Below, in pieces: positions 16,005 through 23,303 of a stretch of DNA of 40,742 bases; positions within the stretch are counted from its first letter, which is position 1; each line of letters starts with the position of its first letter. The stretch comes from an uncultured Prevotella sp. (GTDB lineage: Bacteria > Bacteroidota > Bacteroidia > Bacteroidales > Bacteroidaceae). The translations under genes and the position numbers were made by a program. The stretch lies in contig CAMNPN010000048.1 of NCBI GenBank assembly GCA_946548085.1, positions 1-40,742 of the forward strand, given 5' to 3'. The notes beneath the pieces were generated by a model. The model was not told the DNA's origin. It worked only from the letters and a program-made list of their open reading frames with translations, and did no database searches.

Positions 16005-16403
16005 ATGGAACAGCAGATGGTTCTAACTATCAAAAATAAGAGCGAAATGCTCTATTTGCGACCAGACAACATCCTGTTTATTCAGGCAGATGGAAACTAC
16101 TGCAATATTTACCTTGCTGACGGGAGCGTGATAAACACGCTCACCTATCAGCGGGCGGAAATAGCAAGGATGATGGACGAACAGATGCCAGATAATATAA
16201 GAAAGCGGTTTGTGTTAGTGGGCAGATCATATATGGTGAATACAGATTATGTACTTCGCATTCAGCCAAGCAAACAACTACTTACTTTTAGGGTCAACAA
16301 ATTTGGTACGACCAAGAAAATAAATATCAAAGCAACGCCAAAGGCTCTTGACTTGTTAGCAAAGGATATAGAAATGCAGATGGGCACACAAAAAGATCTT
16401 TAG
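16005..16403 (+). CDS. stand-alone LytTR DNA-binding regulator
   Basis: A 132-aa protein that is almost entirely a LytTR domain: LYLRPDNILFIQADGNYCNIYL at about 16-37, then RFVLVGRSYMVNTDYVLRIQP, which carries the conserved RSYxVN motif at about 68-75. It lacks the receiver domain of LytR/AlgR response regulators, so its activity must be set by abundance or by a partner. It is co-transcribed with the small secreted protein and therefore probably under the shared GTTTAC element. It could control the neighbouring envelope genes. Confidence 0.85.
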   Translation: MEQQMVLTIKNKSEMLYLRPDNILFIQADGNYCNIYLADGSVINTLTYQRAEIARMMDEQMPDNIRKRFVLVGRSYMVNTDYVLRIQPSKQLLTFRVNKFGTTKKINIKATPKALDLLAKDIEMQMGTQKDL

Positions 16404-16473
16404 ATTCGTACCTGTTGCACTACGTTTCATACACTGGGCCGTTTCAACAGGGAATAATAGATATAGTTTTGGG

Positions 16474-16481
16474 TAATTTTG
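16474..16481 (+). promoter_or_regulatory. -7 box (TAATTTTG) for the outer-membrane protein
   Basis: TAATTTTG fits TAnnTTTG and gives a leader of about 110 nt before 16597. Nothing else is evident in the 16404-16596 gap. Confidence 0.4.
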
Positions 16482-16596
16482 CAAATTCAAAGAAGAACGA
16501 TTGGCTCACACAATAAAGGGTTAATAGTCCCCTCGTTCTGAAACAATAACCGTCGATATCAGGGGGATTAGTCGGCAGAAATAACTATCAAATAAC

Positions 16597-17124
16597 ATGA
16601 AGAAAGTTTTCTTTATTGCTTGCCTCCTTCTTGGAAGCGTTGCCACGTTTGCACAGCGTGACTTGGGTTACAGAGGTTTTATTGACCTCAGTGGTGGAAT
16701 CGGAATTACCCCAGCGACACGATTTATGGTGGGGTTGTCAACTGTTCATGGTTATCAGGCTGCCCCATTCCTGTTTTTCGGTGTTGGTGTTGCTGGTAAT
16801 GACATTGCATGGAAAGAGAAATACAGCAAACGAGAAAGTGAGAATGACGGCATTGTTGTTCCCGTCTTTGGCGATATCAGGCTGGACATGGGGGCTGGTA
16901 GGTTCTCACCGTTTGTTGATCTTCGAGGCGGTTATGACTTTATTCGTGGGAACGGACTCTATTTGAACCCCTCAATTGGTATTCACTATGCTAAAAGTGA
17001 CAACTTTGGCTTCAATCTGTCCGTTGGTTATGATCATCAGGCAACAAAGAACGAGTTCTACTGGGATGGGAAAAAGAAAAAATCGCTTGGTTATCTTTCT
17101 ATGAAATTTGGTATTGATTTTTAA
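16597..17124 (+). CDS. outer-membrane beta-barrel protein
   Basis: A 175-aa protein with a signal peptide (residues 1-19, ending TFAQ). It has about eight amphipathic strands with alternating Gly/aromatic residues, such as DLSGGIGITPATRFMVGLS, FLFFGVGVAGN and FSPFVDLRGGYDF, ending in the C-terminal strand SLGYLSMKFGIDF with a terminal Phe. This matches small 8-strand OmpX/OMP_b-brl type barrels. It is followed 44 nt later by the YwqK-repeat gene, with a hairpin between them. Confidence 0.78.
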   Translation: MKKVFFIACLLLGSVATFAQRDLGYRGFIDLSGGIGITPATRFMVGLSTVHGYQAAPFLFFGVGVAGNDIAWKEKYSKRESENDGIVVPVFGDIRLDMGAGRFSPFVDLRGGYDFIRGNGLYLNPSIGIHYAKSDNFGFNLSVGYDHQATKNEFYWDGKKKKSLGYLSMKFGIDF

Positions 17125-17132
17125 CTGGCATG

Positions 17133-17160
17133 GTGTGGTAGGGTGACAATCCTGCCACAC
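17133..17160 (+). terminator. hairpin between barrel and YwqK-repeat genes
   Basis: GTGTGGTAGG (17133-17142) pairs with CCTGCCACAC (17151-17160), 9 of 10 bp, with an 8-nt loop. Six A residues follow rather than T, so it is a weak terminator on the plus strand and may instead attenuate the next gene. Confidence 0.45.
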
Positions 17161-17168
17161 TCAAAAAA

Positions 17169-18536
17169 ATGGAAAAGCGTATGAGAAAAAGTTTCGTGTC
17201 ATTTGTATTTTTGGCCATGCCTTTCTTCGCTTCTGCTCAGACTTACTATTATGACAAGAACTGGAGGGGCGTAGAGCATGAAGACTTTGCAGAGTATAAA
17301 AGAGTGCTGTCACCGTCTTCAGATTCCCTGCATTATGGCAACAAATATCGTGATTTCTACATTACAGGTGAGAAACAAGGTGAAGGAGAATATCTGTCAA
17401 TAGATCCTTATGATGACTCGAAGTCTGTGTTTGACGGTGAACAGACGAGTTATTACAAAAATGGCAATGTAGCCAGCAAATTCTATGTGAAGAACGGCAA
17501 GCAGAAAGGAGTGTTTGAGAGTTATTTTGAAAATGGACTTCTTGCCAAAAAGGGAACTATCGGTAATAACGGACTTGAAGGACTCTATACGGAATTTCAA
17601 GGCGATGGCACTATCTGTGTTCAAGTGGAATACAAGAATGGTCAGCCTGTCAAGGATTTCTACACTGTGTCCAACAATTTAGGATGTGTGAGCCGATATC
17701 GGATTTCTGATAACTCTCCCGTCTTTTCTCCCATAGAACCAGACATGAGAAAGACACAATTTGTCAATGACATTGAATGGGAATACTATCTGTCTGATGG
17801 TATCATGGTGGCAATGGCTAATGATAAGGTCTATGACTATGGTAACTTTATCAGTTTCCCTATTATTATCAATAATGGAACAATGTCGGAGATTGATTTT
17901 CTTCCAGAAAAGTTGAGAGCAGACATGATAGACAAGAAAGGTCGAAGAAAACCATTGGAGATCCTAACTCGTAAAGAATATATGGCAAAAGTTGACAGGA
18001 GTCAGTCTTGGTCAAAGTTCTTTGCTGGACTGGGAGCCGCAGCAACTGCCGCAGCCGCTGGAACAAGTACTTCTTCAACCAATATCAGCTCAAATAGTAG
18101 CACAAACTCCTACGCTTATGGTAGTTATGATGCTTCAGCCAATGCCTACGGTGCGTCAGTAGGTGCCGCTGTCGGTTCTGGAGGCTGGGGAGTCGGAGCA
18201 TCGGCAAGTGCTGCCCACGCCAATATGCATGGCAGTGCATCCGCTTATGGGCACTCAAATACTCATTCCAACACGTCTATTCGCACAACGAATTATGATG
18301 GAGCCGCTGCCTATCAAGCATACGTCATTGAACGTGATCGTGTGGCTCAATACGACGAGGCACTTGCTCAGGAACGAGAGGCACATAATGAGGGCTATCT
18401 AAGAAGAACGACAATACATCCAGGGGAGAAAATATCTGGCTTGGTGTATGCAAAGAAAGGAAAAGGCGAGCGAGTCTCTGCTACATTGGAATTAAATGGT
18501 ATTTCGTATTATTTTGAATGGGCTGCACCCAAGTGA
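17169..18536 (+). CDS. exported YwqK/MORN-repeat protein with Ala/Ser/Gly-rich tail
   Basis: A 455-aa protein with a signal peptide ending ASAQ (residues 1-24). Residues about 70-170 hold MORN-like YwqK repeats (GEQTSYYKNGNVASKFYVKN, then GVFESYFENGLLAKKG and GLYTEFQGDGTICVQVEYKN). Residues about 275-380 are low-complexity Ala/Ser/Gly with alternating small residues (a TAAAAGTSTSSTN run, later ASANAYGASVGAAVGSGGWG), followed by a C-terminal beta-rich domain ending SYYFEWAAPK. The low-complexity part could be a flexible spacer or a membrane-inserting region. It probably shares a transcript with the barrel gene. Function unknown. Confidence 0.75.
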   Translation: MEKRMRKSFVSFVFLAMPFFASAQTYYYDKNWRGVEHEDFAEYKRVLSPSSDSLHYGNKYRDFYITGEKQGEGEYLSIDPYDDSKSVFDGEQTSYYKNGNVASKFYVKNGKQKGVFESYFENGLLAKKGTIGNNGLEGLYTEFQGDGTICVQVEYKNGQPVKDFYTVSNNLGCVSRYRISDNSPVFSPIEPDMRKTQFVNDIEWEYYLSDGIMVAMANDKVYDYGNFISFPIIINNGTMSEIDFLPEKLRADMIDKKGRRKPLEILTRKEYMAKVDRSQSWSKFFAGLGAAATAAAAGTSTSSTNISSNSSTNSYAYGSYDASANAYGASVGAAVGSGGWGVGASASAAHANMHGSASAYGHSNTHSNTSIRTTNYDGAAAYQAYVIERDRVAQYDEALAQEREAHNEGYLRRTTIHPGEKISGLVYAKKGKGERVSATLELNGISYYFEWAAPK

Positions 18537-18543
18537 TAATTCC

Positions 18544-18575
18544 AGATGGCATAGTATAAAGTAGCTATGCCATCT
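18544..18575 (+). terminator. intrinsic terminator after the YwqK-repeat gene
   Basis: AGATGGCATAG (18544-18554) pairs perfectly with CTATGCCATCT (18565-18575) and is followed by GCCTTTTGA. Confidence 0.75.
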
Positions 18576-18584
18576 GCCTTTTGA

Positions 18585-18661
18585 TGAAAATCGCTCATCC
18601 CTCACATTTTTGAGCAAGAATCCTTTGTTTAAAGGGGTTCCGAGAGATTCATCCCTCACAT
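18585..18661. repeat. 77-bp dispersed repeat, copy B
   Basis: One mismatch in 77 bp to 4209-4285, same orientation. An inverted partial motif TGTGAGGGATG follows at about 18700. The 18662-18830 stretch has no supported gene. Confidence 0.8.
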
Positions 18662-18832
18662 TCGTTTTCCCCTTTGTACAAAGGCTTTTCAGAAGATTAT
18701 GTGAGGGATGGGCTGAAAATCGTGAGAAGCCTTCAAAAAAAGCGGATTTTTGGAGGCAGGGAGTTTGGGCTAAGGAAACTCGGAGTTTATAGGCAGGAAA
18801 GACTGGGTTTCCTGCCTGGTTTCTGTCGTGAT

Positions 18833-19350
18833 TCAGACTAAGGAAACTGAGCCATTGGTGACGGTCACCACTTTCTGGGTCTCAAGCAAATCGACAGCCT
18901 TATTGATCGTTTCGCTAATCTTGGCTCCAGCACTCGAGAAACCAAGCTTTCTTGCCGCAATCGTAGGAATCTTGTCCTTTGGCAACGAGAATTCTTCGGA
19001 GACGACTTCCTTGATGGCGTTCACGATTTCTATGGCGGGTATTTCAGCGATACTTCGGTTCGAGGGTGCCCTATAGCCTTTGAAGTCGTTGGCGCTCTTC
19101 TCGTTCAGCCAGAAACTATATACGCCGTCGATAGAAAGAGAATTCTGGTACTGTCCCGACATCGCAAAGGACACGGCCCTCTGGACATTAGCGCCAGCAT
19201 GAGCAAAACCCAGCGCTTTTGCCAGTCGCTTGCAGAGATAGCTTTCTGTGACAGGCTGCTCGGCCTTCAGGATCTTCTTGATGATCCTGACGTACTTCTC
19301 GTCATAGGGATTGAAGGATCCCTTGTCTGCATTCTGAACACCAATCTCAG
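18833..19350 (-). pseudogene. C-terminal remnant of a DUF3320-domain helicase-like protein
   Basis: The minus frame is open without a start from the edge of the transposon-like element (19350) down to 18833. It reads SFNPYDEKYVRIIKKIL, AEQPVTESYLCKRLAKALGF, then IDGVYSFWLN and IPAIEIVNAIKEVVSEEFSL. The pattern of paired winged-helix-like units matches the DUF3320 tail found at the C-terminus of very large DUF4011-type superfamily I helicases. Only about 170 residues remain, and everything upstream is replaced by the REP-type element. A GTG at 19174 could start a 113-aa product, but this is most simply a truncated gene. Confidence 0.6.
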
Positions 19351-19495
19351 GTGGGTCAGGGGACGGATTCTCTGACCCACTTTTTCATTGATGCGCTGGA
19401 TGATTCCATAACTAACTCCTGTGAGTCTGGCGAGTTGGCGAACGCCAAGCCCGCCCCTGAGCGCTGACTCAAGGTGGTTCAGAGTCCCCTGACCC
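19351..19495. mobile_element. MITE-like element with REP-type ends (copy 2)
   Basis: The left end carries GTGGGTCAG (19351-19359) and CTGACCCAC (19372-19380), a perfect 9-bp hairpin. GGGTCAGGGGAC (19353-19364) is repeated inverted as GTCCCCTGACCC (19484-19495). The interior encodes, on the minus strand, the same helix-turn-helix tail (GLGVRQLARLTGVSYGIIQ) as copy 1 at 2477-2767. It lacks about 145 bp of copy 1's interior. It truncates the DUF3320 remnant. Confidence 0.65.
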
Positions 19496-19524
19496 GCGTT
19501 TTTTGAACACATGTCACTATTGCT

Positions 19525-19623
19525 CTAATTCCTCAGGCAACCAATATGTACGACGAACACACCATCTTCCTTTCGTTGATAAGCAAAATCGCCAGTAGCC
19601 GTAAGTACCATGATTTTGTACAT
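19525..19623 (-). pseudogene. AAA-ATPase C-terminal tail remnant
   Basis: The frame MYKIMVLTATGDFAYQRKED followed by GVFVVHIGCLRN and a stop (32 aa) resembles the extreme C-terminus of Bacteroidetes AAA ATPases of the DUF4143-like group (typical end: AYxRxDGVYVIPIGxLK). No upstream coding continuity is seen, so it is probably a fragment. The call is from memory of family endings. Confidence 0.4.
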
Positions 19624-19680
19624 TGTGACGTTCTTTTTTATAGAAATACGTTGCAAAGATAATACTTTTTTAATTATTTT

Positions 19681-19728
19681 CGGTCACAGACTCTCTCGTT
19701 TACATGGTTACAGTTGTGAATGTGACCG
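19681..19728. repeat. CGGTCACA inverted repeat upstream of the DUF4890 gene
   Basis: CGGTCACA (19681-19688) and TGTGACCG (19721-19728) are perfect inverted 8-mers; a partial GGTTACA half-site lies between. It may be an operator or a relic. No -7 box with good fit was found between here and 19900. Confidence 0.35.
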
Positions 19729-19899
19729 TTTCCGATGGCTTTTTGCTGTGCGTATTCCGTCGGTTCGCTGAAGAAATCGGGCCGTTGGCTGAAAGGAGGG
19801 GGTGGGGGATTAAACTTTGCTGGCGTTGAAGAGTCAAATAGTCAGTTCGAACGAAAGAGAATATATAAACATGTATAACTTTTAAAAAAGAGTAAGACA

Positions 19900-20412
19900 A
19901 TGAAAAAGATGATGATGACACTCTTGGCAGCCGTCGTGGTAAGTACGGCAGCCATCGCACAAGACACGAACGGACGGCAGCCGAAGGACGACGGCAACCG
20001 CAAGCAGGAGATGGTGAAACACCGCACGGACCGCCTGGTGAAGGACTATCAGCTGAACGACAAGCAGGCCAAGCAGCTGCTGGAGCTTAACACGAAGTAC
20101 GCAGACAAGATGGGGCCCCGCCATCGCGGCCATCACGGTCCTCGCGGCATGAGAGGCCAGCGCCCGGAGCCTCCGAAGGGTGACATGAAAGGCCAGCGTC
20201 CCGAATCGCCGAAGGGCGACAAGAAGGGTGAGCGCCCTGAGCCTCCCAAGGGCGACCGTCAGGAGCACCGCAAGGAAATGGAAGAGACGATGAAGGCTTA
20301 CGAGGCGGAGCTGCAGAAGATTATGACGCCCGAGCAGTTCAAGAAGTATCAGGCTGACATGAAGGAGCGCCGTGACAAAGGACTGCGCCACCCGCGCCAG
20401 CAGAAACAATAA
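19900..20412 (+). CDS. DUF4890 periplasmic protein, CpxP/Spy-like
   Basis: A 170-aa protein with a signal peptide (1-20, ending AIAQ). It is very rich in Lys, Arg, Glu and Gln. Helix 1 (about 38-65) contains MVKHRTDRLVKDYQLNDKQAKQLLELN. The middle (about 75-120) has a proline-rich repeat, RPEPPKGDMKGQ / RPESPKGDKKGE / RPEPPKGDR. Helix 2 (about 122-160) contains KIMTPEQFKKYQADM. The two LxxxQ-type helices resemble the Spy/CpxP LTxxQ fold; in Bacteroides this is named DUF4890. A chaperone or metal-related envelope role is possible. Monocistronic, ending in a strong hairpin. Confidence 0.78.
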   Translation: MKKMMMTLLAAVVVSTAAIAQDTNGRQPKDDGNRKQEMVKHRTDRLVKDYQLNDKQAKQLLELNTKYADKMGPRHRGHHGPRGMRGQRPEPPKGDMKGQRPESPKGDKKGERPEPPKGDRQEHRKEMEETMKAYEAELQKIMTPEQFKKYQADMKERRDKGLRHPRQQKQ

Positions 20413-20418
20413 TAAAAC

Positions 20419-20445
20419 GGCCGCGCACTTGCTGAGTGCGCGGCC
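20419..20445. terminator. bidirectional terminator
   Basis: GGCCGCGCAC (20419-20428) and GTGCGCGGCC (20436-20445) form a perfect 10-bp GC stem between convergent genes. The minus-strand side ends in GTTTTATT. Confidence 0.8.
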
Positions 20446-20472
20446 ATTCTATTATATGGACCTTGCCGTTGG

Positions 20473-20904
20473 TTATTCGATCACAACCAGCGGGGCGTCT
20501 TCCATCACGCTCTCACCGATCTTCACGCAGATGGCTGTCACCTTGCCGTCTTTCTCGGCGGCCAGGTTGTTGGCCATCTTCATCGCCTCGAGCACGATGA
20601 CGTTGTCGCCAGCCTTCACCTCGTCGCCCACGGCCACCAGGATGTCGGTGATGACACCGGGCAGCGGTGCCTTCACGGCGCCAGCCATGTTGGCACCAGC
20701 CTTGCTGGCGGCGGGGGCACTGTCGCTCGAAGCAGCGGCAGCGGCGGGCCTCACCACGGGCTTCTTCTTCTCAGGCTCGGCCTGCTTCTCCATTTCTACA
20801 GTATATTTTTCACCGTTTACTGTCAGGGTGGCGATATTGTCTGTGATGTCGCTGATGACCACCTCGTATTTGTTACCGTTGATTGTATACTTATATTCTT
20901 TCAT
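20473..20904 (-). CDS. mmdC: biotin carboxyl carrier subunit of methylmalonyl-CoA decarboxylase / acyl-CoA carboxylase
   Basis: 143 aa from the ATG at 20904 (MKEYKYTINGNKYEV); an upstream in-frame extension is not needed and would overlap the preceding small gene. The C-terminal biotinyl domain (about 75-143) carries the biotin-attachment motif EAMKM, with the Lys carrying the cofactor. An Ala/Pro/Ser-rich linker (about 50-72) gives the swinging arm. It carries CO2 between the decarboxylase/carboxyltransferase (21100-22665) and its partner. It is the last gene of a four-gene operon with mce, mmdA and a 49-aa ORF. Confidence 0.88.
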   Translation of the reverse strand: MKEYKYTINGNKYEVVISDITDNIATLTVNGEKYTVEMEKQAEPEKKKPVVRPAAAAASSDSAPAASKAGANMAGAVKAPLPGVITDILVAVGDEVKAGDNVIVLEAMKMANNLAAEKDGKVTAICVKIGESVMEDAPLVVIE

Positions 20905-20918
20905 ACGCTGATTGTGAG

Positions 20919-21068
20919 TTAGGGATGTTGTGTGAATGTCTGTGCATAGCCGTTCCACTGCGTGTGGTGGGCACTGATAGTGATGATGCCCGGCTCTGCA
21001 TCGTGAACGTTATTGCCTAAGTGCTCGTGGAGCGCCAAGGCAATGGCTGCATATACTTCGTTGTTCAT
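20919..21068 (-). CDS. 49-aa conserved-looking ORF between mmdA and mmdC (OadG-like N-terminal region?)
   Basis: ATG at 21068 reads MNNEVYAAIALALHEHLGNN, continues VHDAEPGIITI, and stops at 20919. It lies 31 nt after mmdA and 14 nt before mmdC in the same direction. I recall similar short proteins beginning MNxEVYAAIAxAL in Bacteroidales at this position, related to the soluble part of decarboxylase gamma subunits (OadG). There is no membrane helix here, unlike true OadG. The position in the operon and good codon use support a real gene. Confidence 0.65.
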   Translation of the reverse strand: MNNEVYAAIALALHEHLGNNVHDAEPGIITISAHHTQWNGYAQTFTQHP

Positions 21069-21099
21069 TCTGTAAACTATAAACTGTAAACAATAAACA

Positions 21100-22665
21100 T
21101 TACATCGGGATGTTACCGTGCTTCTTGGCGGGCAGGGCGTCGCGCTTGGTGGCGAGTTGAGCCAGTCCGCGGCAGATGCGGAAGCGGGTGTTGCGAGGCT
21201 CGATCACATCGTCGATGTAGCCGTACTTGGCGGCCTGGTACGGGTTGGCGAAAAGCTCGTTGTACTCGTCCTCCTTCTCGGCGATGAAGGCCTTCACGTC
21301 CTCGCCGGCCTCCTTCTTGGCCTTGGCTTCCTTGGCGTAGAGCACGGCAGCGGCACCGCTGGCACCCATCACGGCGATCTCGGCAGAGGGCCATGCGTAG
21401 TTCAGGTCGGTGTGGAGTTGCTTAGAGCCCATCACGATGTGAGAGCCGCCGTACGACTTGCGCAGGGTGACGGTGATCTTGGGCACCGTAGCCTCACCGT
21501 AGGCGTAGAGCAACTGGGCACCGTGCAGGATGACGGCGTTGTACTCCTGACCCGTGCCGGGCAGGAATCCGGGCACGTCGACGAGCGAGACGATAGGAAT
21601 ATTGAAGGCGTCGCAGAAACGTACGAAACGGGCACCCTTACGAGAGGCGTTCACGTCGAGCACACCAGCATAGCAGGTAGGCTGGTTGGCCACGATACCT
21701 ACGCTCTGGCCGTTGAAGCGGGCAAAGCCCACGATGATGTTCTTGGCGAACTTGGGCTGCACTTCGAAGAACTCGCCGTCGTCGGTGATGGCTCCAATGA
21801 CCTTATACATGTCGTAAGCCTCGTTGGGGTTCTCGGGGATGATCTCGTTCAGGCTGTCCTCCATACGGTTGATAGGATCGCTGGTGGGCTTGAAGGGAGC
21901 GGTCTCCATGTTGTTCGAGGGGATATAGCTCAGCAGGGTCTTCAGCATCTGCAGACCTTCCTCCTCAGTAGCAGCGGTGAAGTGGGTCACACCCGACTTC
22001 GTGGCGTGTACGCTGGCACCGCCGAGGTGCTCCTGGTCGATATCCTCGCCAGTGACGGTCTTCACCACCTTCGGGCCGGTGAGGAACATATACGACGTGT
22101 TCTCCATCATCAGCGTGAAGTCGGTGAGGGCGGGGGAGTAGACGGCACCGCCGGCACAAGGACCGAAGATGCCTGAGATCTGGGGGATGACACCCGAGGC
22201 GAGGATGTTACGCTCGAAGATCTCGGCGTAGCCTGCCAGGGCGTTGATACCCTCCTGGATACGGGCACCGCCCGAGTCGTTGATGCCGATGACGGGGGCG
22301 CCCATCTTCATGGCCATGTCCATCACCTTGCAGATCTTCTGGCTCATGGTCTCAGAGAGAGAACCGGCATGAACGGTGAAGTCCTGTGCGAAGACGAACA
22401 CCAGGCGGCCGTCGATGGTACCGCTTCCGGCTACGACGCCGTCGCCGAGGAACTGCTTCTTCTCCATGCCGAAGTTATGACAGCGGTGCTCCTTGAACAT
22501 GTCGTACTCCTCGAACGAACCCTCGTCGAGCAGCATCTCGATGCGCTCACGGGCTGTGTACTTGCCACGGTCGTGCTGCTTCTGAATCGCTTTCTCACCA
22601 CCACCGAGACGGGCCTGTTCGCGCTTCTCGATGAGTTGCTTGATCTTTTCTAATTGCTTTGACAT
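21100..22665 (-). CDS. mmdA: methylmalonyl-CoA decarboxylase / propionyl-CoA carboxylase carboxyltransferase subunit
   Basis: 521 aa, the normal length for the family. It has the crotonase-type carboxyltransferase fold in two halves: N-half [33 protein letters not shown] and [14 protein letters not shown]-half [42 protein letters not shown] and [15 protein letters not shown]. These are the CoA- and biotin-binding oxyanion loops. It moves CO2 between (S)-methylmalonyl-CoA and biotin in the succinate-propionate pathway. The epimerase gene precedes it and the biotin carrier follows. Whether it couples to sodium export cannot be told; no beta-subunit membrane gene is in the window. Confidence 0.92.
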   Translation of the reverse strand: MSKQLEKIKQLIEKREQARLGGGEKAIQKQHDRGKYTARERIEMLLDEGSFEEYDMFKEHRCHNFGMEKKQFLGDGVVAGSGTIDGRLVFVFAQDFTVHAGSLSETMSQKICKVMDMAMKMGAPVIGINDSGGARIQEGINALAGYAEIFERNILASGVIPQISGIFGPCAGGAVYSPALTDFTLMMENTSYMFLTGPKVVKTVTGEDIDQEHLGGASVHATKSGVTHFTAATEEEGLQMLKTLLSYIPSNNMETAPFKPTSDPINRMEDSLNEIIPENPNEAYDMYKVIGAITDDGEFFEVQPKFAKNIIVGFARFNGQSVGIVANQPTCYAGVLDVNASRKGARFVRFCDAFNIPIVSLVDVPGFLPGTGQEYNAVILHGAQLLYAYGEATVPKITVTLRKSYGGSHIVMGSKQLHTDLNYAWPSAEIAVMGASGAAAVLYAKEAKAKKEAGEDVKAFIAEKEDEYNELFANPYQAAKYGYIDDVIEPRNTRFRICRGLAQLATKRDALPAKKHGNIPM

Positions 22666-22717
22666 TGCTTTTATGTTTTTTACTTTTTTACCTTTTTACC
22701 TTTTTATATTTTATTCC

Positions 22718-23128
22718 TTACTCCGGGTGCTCGCAGAGTTCGGTCAGCACGCCGGCAGTAGACTTCGGGTGCAGGAAGGCGATGTTCAGACCCTCGGCAC
22801 CCTTGCGGGGAGCCTGGTCGATGAGGCGCACACCCTTCTCGCTGACCTCGGCCAGGGCATTGGCTACACCGTCCTCGATGCAGAAGGCCACATGGTGAAC
22901 ACCCTTGTTGCCCTTGTCGATCCACTTCTGAATGGTGCTCTCAGGCGATGTCGGCTCCAGGAGTTCCAGTTTCACCTCGCCACACTTCAGGAAGGCGGTC
23001 TTCACTTTCTGGTCCTCTACTACTTCTGTTGCATAACACTCTAAGCCCAGCACGTCGGTGAAAAACGGCAGGCTCTCTTCGATGCTCTGGACAGCGATGC
23101 CCAGATGCTCAATGTGGGAAATCTTCAT
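22718..23128 (-). CDS. mce: methylmalonyl-CoA epimerase
   Basis: 136 aa from the ATG at 23128 (MKISHIEHLGIAV); 16 upstream in-frame codons lie in the AT-rich leader and are unlikely to be translated. It is a vicinal-oxygen-chelate (glyoxalase-like) fold with two beta-alpha-beta3 units: IEHLGIAVQSIEESLPFF, KCGEVKLELLEP, GVHHVAFCIEDGV and STAGVLTELCEHP. The His in IEHLG, the His in VHHVAF and the Glu residues of the VKLELLEP and VLTELCEH strands are the likely metal ligands. It interconverts (R)- and (S)-methylmalonyl-CoA. It is the first gene of the mce-mmdA-ORF49-mmdC operon. Confidence 0.92.
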   Translation of the reverse strand: MKISHIEHLGIAVQSIEESLPFFTDVLGLECYATEVVEDQKVKTAFLKCGEVKLELLEPTSPESTIQKWIDKGNKGVHHVAFCIEDGVANALAEVSEKGVRLIDQAPRKGAEGLNIAFLHPKSTAGVLTELCEHPE

Positions 23129-23173
23129 GTCGATATAAGAATTAAAATAATATATATTATTAAAAATGTTGTG

Positions 23174-23181
23174 CAAAGGTA
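23174..23181 (-). promoter_or_regulatory. -7 box of the mce-mmd operon
   Basis: The minus strand reads TACCTTTG, followed by a leader of about 40 nt to the mce ATG. Confidence 0.6.
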
Positions 23182-23244
23182 CGCAATTCGTGGCAGAATC
23201 TGCATAATACTTTGTTTTTTTTGCCTTTTTTATACAAAATAATA

Positions 23245-23274
23245 AGATTGCCGCTCAAATACGAGCGACAATCT
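23245..23274 (-). terminator. terminator of the LruC lipoprotein gene
   Basis: AGATTGCCGCTC (23245-23256) pairs with GAGCGACAATCT (23263-23274), 11 of 12 bp; on the minus strand it is followed by TATTATTTTG. Confidence 0.65.
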
Positions 23275-23303
23275 CATTGTTTTCTTGACTGTATTATAAT
23301 GCC

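Noticed and set aside
21118..22176. Long plus-strand open frame opposite mmdA
   Set aside because: It is a shadow of a GC-rich, strongly conserved gene on the other strand, and its sequence has no recognisable domain.
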